DNA from: CAYSYN01 sp964447735 | Lineage (GTDB): Bacteria; Patescibacteriota; Minisyncoccia; Minisyncoccales; GBS-2 | NCBI GenBank assembly: GCA_964447735.1 | Contig: CAYUTJ010000027.1 | Span: 1 to 8,838 of the forward strand | Length of the DNA: 8,838 bases | Reading direction: 5' to 3' | Shown here: positions 5,550 through 8,838 of the stretch, in pieces | Layout of the letters: each line of letters starts with the position of its first letter | Numbering within the stretch: position 1 is the stretch's first letter | Made by a program: the position numbers and the translations under genes | Notes under the pieces: model-generated | The model's input: only the letters and a program-made list of their open reading frames with translations | Told to the model about the DNA's origin: nothing | Databases searched by the model: none

Positions 5550-7228
5550 TATTTTAAGACTCTTATTATTTCTTCAATTGTCGTAATACCAATTTCGACC
5601 TTTTTTAAACCATCTTCCAACATCGAATGCATCTCTAATTCTTTTGCCTTTTCTCTAATTTCTGAAGCATTGGCTTTTCTCATAATTAATTTTTTAATTT
5701 CCTCTCTCATCTCTAAAATTTCGAAAATCCCAATTCTTCCAAAATATCCTGTTTTCTGACAAAAAGAGCATCCCTTTCCTCGATAAACTAAAACAGTCTC
5801 TCTTTTAGTTTTGGGAAGTTTTTCTGCTAAATCCTTTCCTATTAGTCTCTTTAACTCTGAAAAAGGAATTTCATAACTTTGAATACAATTTGGACAAATT
5901 TTTCTTACTAATCTTTGGGCTATAACGAGATTAATTGAAGAAGTAACCAAGAAAGGTTCAATTTCCATGTCCAAAAGTCTAGTTAAACCTGAAGCAGAAT
6001 CCGTAGCATGAAAGGTTGATAAAACCAAATGCCCGGTCATTGCTGCATCGATTGCTAATTTCGCAGTTTCTTTATCTCTAATTTCTCCAACCATGATAAT
6101 ATCTGGATTTTGTCGCATTATCGCCTTCAATCCCGAAGCAAAAGTCAATCCTATTTTTGGGTTAACCTGCATTTGATTTACTCCTTCGATATCGTACTCA
6201 ATAGGATCTTCGATTGTCATTATATTCACTTCCCTTTTATTTAAAATTTCTAAAATCGAATATAAGGTTGTGGTTTTTCCAGATCCTGTAGGCCCTACGA
6301 CTAGAATCATCCCCCAGGGTTTTCGAATTGCTTTTTTTAAAATTTTGAGATCTTCTTTTTCAAAACCTAACTCTATAAGTTTGAATCTTCTTATTTTTTC
6401 AGATAAAACCCTCAACGCTATCTTTTCACCCTCTTCAATAGGTACTATCGAAACTCTAATATCAACTCTTTCTTGAGGCATTCTAAAAACAAAGTGGCCT
6501 TCTTGAGGTAAATTTGAAACATCAGTCCTTAAATTTGATAAAATTTTAATTCTTGAAACTAAAGGTTCGTGAATTTCTTTGGGAAATTTTAATATATCGT
6601 ACAAAATTCCGTCTATTCTGTATCTCAAAATTGTTTTTTTGGCATAAGGTTCAATGTGAATATCTGAAGCCCTGTTTTTATAAGCATGTTCTAAAATTAA
6701 ATCTAAAATTTTTATGATTGGCAGAGAAGGTTTTTCTCTCCTTCTCTTAAATTCTTCTATATTTTTTCTGATTAATTCTTCAATTTCTTCTTTAATTTCT
6801 CTCCCATAAAATTTTAAGCTTTCTTTGATTGATCTTTCAGTGGCAAAAAAAGGAATTACTTTATCTCCTGTTTTTCTTTCAATAAATTCCCTAATTTCTA
6901 AATCTTCAGGATCTGCCATAGCAGCTTTTAACCCGTCTTTTGCTTTTTCAAAAATTATGATCTTTCTCTTTTCTGCTACTATTTGTGGAACTATCTCCAA
7001 TACTTTCGGGTCTAAATTTATCTTCCTTAAATTTACAAAGGGAAAACCAATTTCATCTGCTATCAATTCCCCTAATTGTTCATCAGAGATGATATCTTTT
7101 TCAATTAATAAATCCTCTAAATTTCTTTCTTTCTTTTTTGCTTCTTTTTCTAATAAAAGAAATTCCTTTTCAGAAATAATTCCAGAATTAACTAGAATTT
7201 TTTTTAAAAAATCTCTTGTGACTTTCAT
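5549..7228 (-). CDS. pilB: PilB/GspE-type pilus assembly ATPase
   Basis: A 559-residue hexameric motor that drives pilus extension from the cytoplasmic face. An N-terminal MshEN/GspE-N-like domain covers roughly 10-135 (ISEKEFLLLEKEA, LGELIADEIGFPFVNL). The N2 domain follows (ASDIHIEPY at 187-195). Catalytic motifs are intact: Walker A GPTGSGKT at 312-319, Asp box MTIEDPIEY at 337-345, Walker B NPDIIMVGEIRD at 374-385 with the catalytic Glu382, and His box TGHLVLSTFHATD at 398-410. A zinc tetracysteine is made by C445, C448, C487 and C490. The PilB class rather than PilT is supported by the N-terminal domain and the tetracysteine. The usual PQDGR segment reads PQEGH (240-245), a small departure. 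The start overlaps the upstream response regulator by ATGA, and the stop overlaps pilC by one base. Confidence 0.97.
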   Translation of the reverse strand: MKVTRDFLKKILVNSGIISEKEFLLLEKEAKKKERNLEDLLIEKDIISDEQLGELIADEIGFPFVNLRKINLDPKVLEIVPQIVAEKRKIIIFEKAKDGLKAAMADPEDLEIREFIERKTGDKVIPFFATERSIKESLKFYGREIKEEIEELIRKNIEEFKRRREKPSLPIIKILDLILEHAYKNRASDIHIEPYAKKTILRYRIDGILYDILKFPKEIHEPLVSRIKILSNLRTDVSNLPQEGHFVFRMPQERVDIRVSIVPIEEGEKIALRVLSEKIRRFKLIELGFEKEDLKILKKAIRKPWGMILVVGPTGSGKTTTLYSILEILNKREVNIMTIEDPIEYDIEGVNQMQVNPKIGLTFASGLKAIMRQNPDIIMVGEIRDKETAKLAIDAAMTGHLVLSTFHATDSASGLTRLLDMEIEPFLVTSSINLVIAQRLVRKICPNCIQSYEIPFSELKRLIGKDLAEKLPKTKRETVLVYRGKGCSFCQKTGYFGRIGIFEILEMREEIKKLIMRKANASEIREKAKELEMHSMLEDGLKKVEIGITTIEEIIRVLK

Positions 7229-7614
7229 TTTTCAAGTTTTAGAAAATATTCTTTTACTTTATTTACAACTTCTGAAAGAGAAATCTCAGGTTTTACTAAG
7301 TAATCTAAGGCTCCCAAAGAAAGTCCCTTTTTTCTATCTGATTCTTGACCTAAATTGGAAAGAATGATAACTGGTATCTTCTTTGTTTTAGGATTAGATT
7401 TTAAATCAATCAATACTTCAAAACCATTTTTTCCGGGCAACATCAAATCTAATAAAATTAAATCTGGTTTCTCTATAAGTGCTTTGTGAATTCCTTCTTG
7501 GCCAGTAATTGCTTCTAAAAATTCAAAACCGGCTCTTTCAAACTTCTCTTTATATACTTTTCTTAAAAATTTATCGTCTTCTACAAATAATATTTTTTTC
7601 TTTTTTTGAATCAT
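7225..7614 (-). CDS. Receiver-only response regulator (proximal to pilB)
   Basis: A 129-residue stand-alone REC domain of the CheY type. The acidic pocket is E12-D13-D14 (FVEDD), the phosphoacceptor is Asp56 in LLDLMLP, the switch Ser is S86 in ILSNLGQ, and the conserved Lys is K108 followed by Pro. No DNA-binding or enzymatic output domain follows, since the protein ends in the last REC helix. It probably receives phosphate from the histidine kinase encoded just upstream, and signals by protein contact. Overlaps of ATGA on both sides tie its translation to the kinase and to pilB, which suggests that the target is the pilus motor. It resembles PilG/PilH of the Chp system in design but not provably by descent. 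It shares SNLGQ and overall layout with the other regulator in this cassette. Confidence 0.94.
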   Translation of the reverse strand: MIQKKKKILFVEDDKFLRKVYKEKFERAGFEFLEAITGQEGIHKALIEKPDLILLDLMLPGKNGFEVLIDLKSNPKTKKIPVIILSNLGQESDRKKGLSLGALDYLVKPEISLSEVVNKVKEYFLKLEK

Positions 7615-8318
7615 TTACTGCAAGGTAAAGTAAAATAAAATGTCATTCCTGAACCTCTATTTTTTTTAAATCCAATTTTCCCACCAGATTCTTCAATTGT
7701 TGCCTTATCGATAAAAAGACCGAGGCCTGTTCCTTGAGGATCCAGTTGAGTAGCTTTCTCTGAGCGATAAAATTTTGTAAAGACTTTCTTAAAATCTTTC
7801 TTTGGAATTCCAATTCCATTATCTTTGCAGGAAAATAAAAGAAATTTCCCTCTTTTTTTAATTGAAATAATAATTTTGCCTTTTTTCTCTGGTTTTTTAT
7901 ATTTTATGGCATTTGAAATGAAATTTTCGATCACATGGCGAATTCTTATTGGATCAGAAAAAACTTTTGGTAAATTTTTTTCTCTTTTAAAAAAAATTTC
8001 GGTGTTTGTAGCCTGAGCCCATATTTTAAAATCTTTTATTACATTTTCTGTTAAATCTTCTAAAGAAAATTTTTCTTTTTTCAATTTATATTTTCCTTCT
8101 TCAATTCTTGAAATTTCTAACAAATATTCAACTATTCTTCTCATTTTTTCCAAAATTTCTGCTATATCAGAAAGATATTCCTTTTGTTTTTCATTCAACT
8201 TTCCAATTTCTTCCGAACTCAAAACTTCAAGATAGTTTTTAATGATCGAAATTGGGTTTTTTAATTGATGAGCAGCGATTGAAGTTGCTTCAAAAAATAC
8301 CTTCTTTTTCTTTTTCAT
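7611..8318 (-). CDS. Soluble sensor-less histidine kinase
   Basis: A 235-residue kinase made of only a dimerisation/phosphoacceptor (HisKA) and catalytic (HATPase_c) domain. The H-box is AAHQLKNPISII with His17, just after a lysine-rich start. The catalytic domain shows the N-box HVIENFISNAIKY (128-140), G1 DNGIGI (166-171), F-box FTKFYR (180-185) and G2 GTGLGL (196-201), so the ATP site appears intact. There is no membrane segment, PAS, GAF or other sensor, and the overlap with the upstream regulator (ATGA) leaves no room for a missed N-terminus. Input must therefore come from a partner or from the DHp helices themselves. It likely phosphorylates one or both receivers flanking it. Family knowledge supports kinase activity; pathway wiring is inference from position. 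Confidence 0.94.
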   Translation of the reverse strand: MKKKKKVFFEATSIAAHQLKNPISIIKNYLEVLSSEEIGKLNEKQKEYLSDIAEILEKMRRIVEYLLEISRIEEGKYKLKKEKFSLEDLTENVIKDFKIWAQATNTEIFFKREKNLPKVFSDPIRIRHVIENFISNAIKYKKPEKKGKIIISIKKRGKFLLFSCKDNGIGIPKKDFKKVFTKFYRSEKATQLDPQGTGLGLFIDKATIEESGGKIGFKKNRGSGMTFYFTLPCSK

Positions 8319-8695
8319 TTTTTAGATTTTTTTAAATGAAGTCTCACTCTTAAAGTAATATCATCTAAACTATAATAAGCCTTTATTAAAAAATCCTCTG
8401 CTCCCTTTCTGAGTGCTTCTTCTACTTCTTCTTTCTGACCGAGATTTGACAAAATCAAAACAGGAATATTTGAAGTCAAGGGATTCCTTTTTAAATCTTC
8501 CAAAACTTCGTATCCATTTTTTTCTGGCAAAATTAAATCTAAAATTATTAGTTCTGGTCTTTTTTCACAAGCCAAATTAAATCCTTCTTCTCCATTTGTA
8601 GCTAAAAAAACTTCAAACCCTTCTTCTTTCAATCTCTTTAAAAGAAATTCTCCTAAGAATTTATCGTCTTCTACAATTAAAATTTTTTCCTTCAT
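8315..8695 (-). CDS. Receiver-only response regulator (first gene of the cassette)
   Basis: A 126-residue single REC domain. The acidic pair is D10/D11 (IVEDD), the phosphoacceptor Asp53 lies in ILDLILP, the switch Ser is S83 in ILSNLGQ, and the conserved Lys is K105. The usual Pro after that lysine is Ala (LIKAYY), unlike its paralogue in this cassette. No output domain is present. It is the first gene after a 45-nt gap following htpX, and overlaps the histidine kinase by ATGA. As with the second regulator, the absence of DNA binding suggests action by protein contact, or a phosphate sink role. Having two receivers for one kinase would fit one output and one sink; which is which cannot be told here. 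Confidence 0.94.
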   Translation of the reverse strand: MKEKILIVEDDKFLGEFLLKRLKEEGFEVFLATNGEEGFNLACEKRPELIILDLILPEKNGYEVLEDLKRNPLTSNIPVLILSNLGQKEEVEEALRKGAEDFLIKAYYSLDDITLRVRLHLKKSKK

Positions 8696-8710
8696 GATTT
8701 TTACAATTTT

Positions 8711-8739
8711 ATTTTAACCTTTAAATAAAAGAGGGGCAA
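8711..8739 (-). promoter_or_regulatory. Possible sigma-70-type promoter for the regulator/pilus operon
   Basis: On the minus strand, TTGCCC (8739-8734) is followed after exactly 17 nt by TAAAAT (8716-8711), a 4/6 and 5/6 match to the -35 and -10 consensus. It lies in the only gap upstream of the twelve-gene run. A start about 7 nt downstream would leave a leader near 9 nt, consistent with the absence of a Shine-Dalgarno sequence. In DNA this AT-rich such matches arise by chance, so this is a candidate only, and read-through from htpX is an alternative. Confidence 0.3.
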
Positions 8740-8740
8740 A

Positions 8741-8838
8741 TTAAATTGATATTTCTCTTAAAGCTTTGATTCTTTCCTCAATCGGAGGATGAGTGGAGAA
8801 CAATTTTGCCAAAAAACTTGTCTTTTGTTCTCCTTTGA
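8741..8838 (-). CDS. htpX: HtpX-type membrane zinc metalloprotease, C-terminal fragment
   Basis: The last 32 codons of a gene that enters the window from the right. The frame ends LAKLFSTHPPIEERIKAL, then REISI and TAA. The FSTHPP-x-x-ER-I-x-x-L ending is the characteristic C-terminus of HtpX and related M48 peptidases, which degrade misfolded membrane proteins. The catalytic HExxH and membrane segments lie outside the window. It is on the same strand as the pilus operon, 45 nt upstream of the first regulator, but has no known link with pili and is probably only a neighbour. Confidence 0.85.
   Translation of the reverse strand, partial: KGEQKTSFLAKLFSTHPPIEERIKALREISI

Noticed and set aside
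6825..7367. 180-codon open frame on the plus strand opposite pilB and the second regulator
   Set aside because: It lies wholly antisense to two strongly supported genes with intact motifs. Its Ser/Phe/Ile-rich product has no recognisable domain and is what antisense of AT-rich Lys/Glu-rich code gives.
138..8695. UGA recoding as glycine (genetic code 25)
   Set aside because: TGA is the stop in at least seven genes here, mostly in tight ATGA overlaps with the next gene, and all frames read well with the standard bacterial code.
1..8838. CRISPR array, insertion sequence or integration site at the tRNA
   Set aside because: No spaced direct repeats, transposase or integrase frame is visible, and the tRNA 3' end is not duplicated that I can see within the window.

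Overview
The window is an AT-rich stretch read almost entirely from the minus strand. It carries one compact type IV pilus (T4P) locus headed by a small two-component cassette. Several traits point to a Candidate Phyla Radiation (Patescibacteria) genome, probably of Parcubacteria/Microgenomates type: strong AT bias, very tight packing, a pilus set with no secretin (PilQ), PilN or PilO gene in view, pilin sequences of the CPR style, start sites without Shine-Dalgarno sequences, and a tRNA without an encoded CCA tail. This is inference, since no 16S or ribosomal marker is present. TGA is the stop codon of at least seven genes, so the UGA=Gly code of Gracilibacteria/Absconditabacteria is excluded.

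Layout in transcription order (right to left): the last 32 codons of an HtpX-type membrane protease (8741-8838); a receiver-only response regulator; a soluble histidine kinase with no sensor region; a second receiver-only regulator; the assembly ATPase PilB; the membrane platform PilC; four minor pilins resembling FimT/GspH, PilV/GspI, PilW/GspJ and PilX/GspK; the actin-like PilM; two tandem paralogous pilins that are the best candidates for the pilus subunit; a perfect 10-bp hairpin; and tRNA-Ser(GGA). No stretch above 300 bases lacks a gene. The longest gaps are 45 nt (htpX to the first regulator) and 44 nt (last pilin to tRNA, holding the hairpin).

From the first regulator to PilV/PilW every junction overlaps by 1, 4 or 29 nt. 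The later junctions either overlap or have gaps of at most 27 nt. The twelve genes therefore look like one translationally coupled operon. PilB would power pilus growth through PilC. The four minor pilins would form the priming/tip complex, in the same order as fimU-pilV-pilW-pilX of Pseudomonas. PilM would link the machine to the cytoplasm, and the two terminal pilins would form the fibre. The kinase and two receivers have no DNA-binding output, so they may control the pilus by protein contact, in the manner of PilG/PilH.

The most unusual parts are: a two-repeat, ten-cysteine module inserted in the FimT-like pilin; a roughly 150-residue beta-rich extension on the PilV-like pilin (a possible tip adhesin); the sensorless kinase flanked by receivers and fused by overlaps to pilB; and a PilM ending in a PilN-like INLL peptide with no PilN nearby. 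Retraction ATPase (PilT) and prepilin peptidase (PilD) are not in the window.
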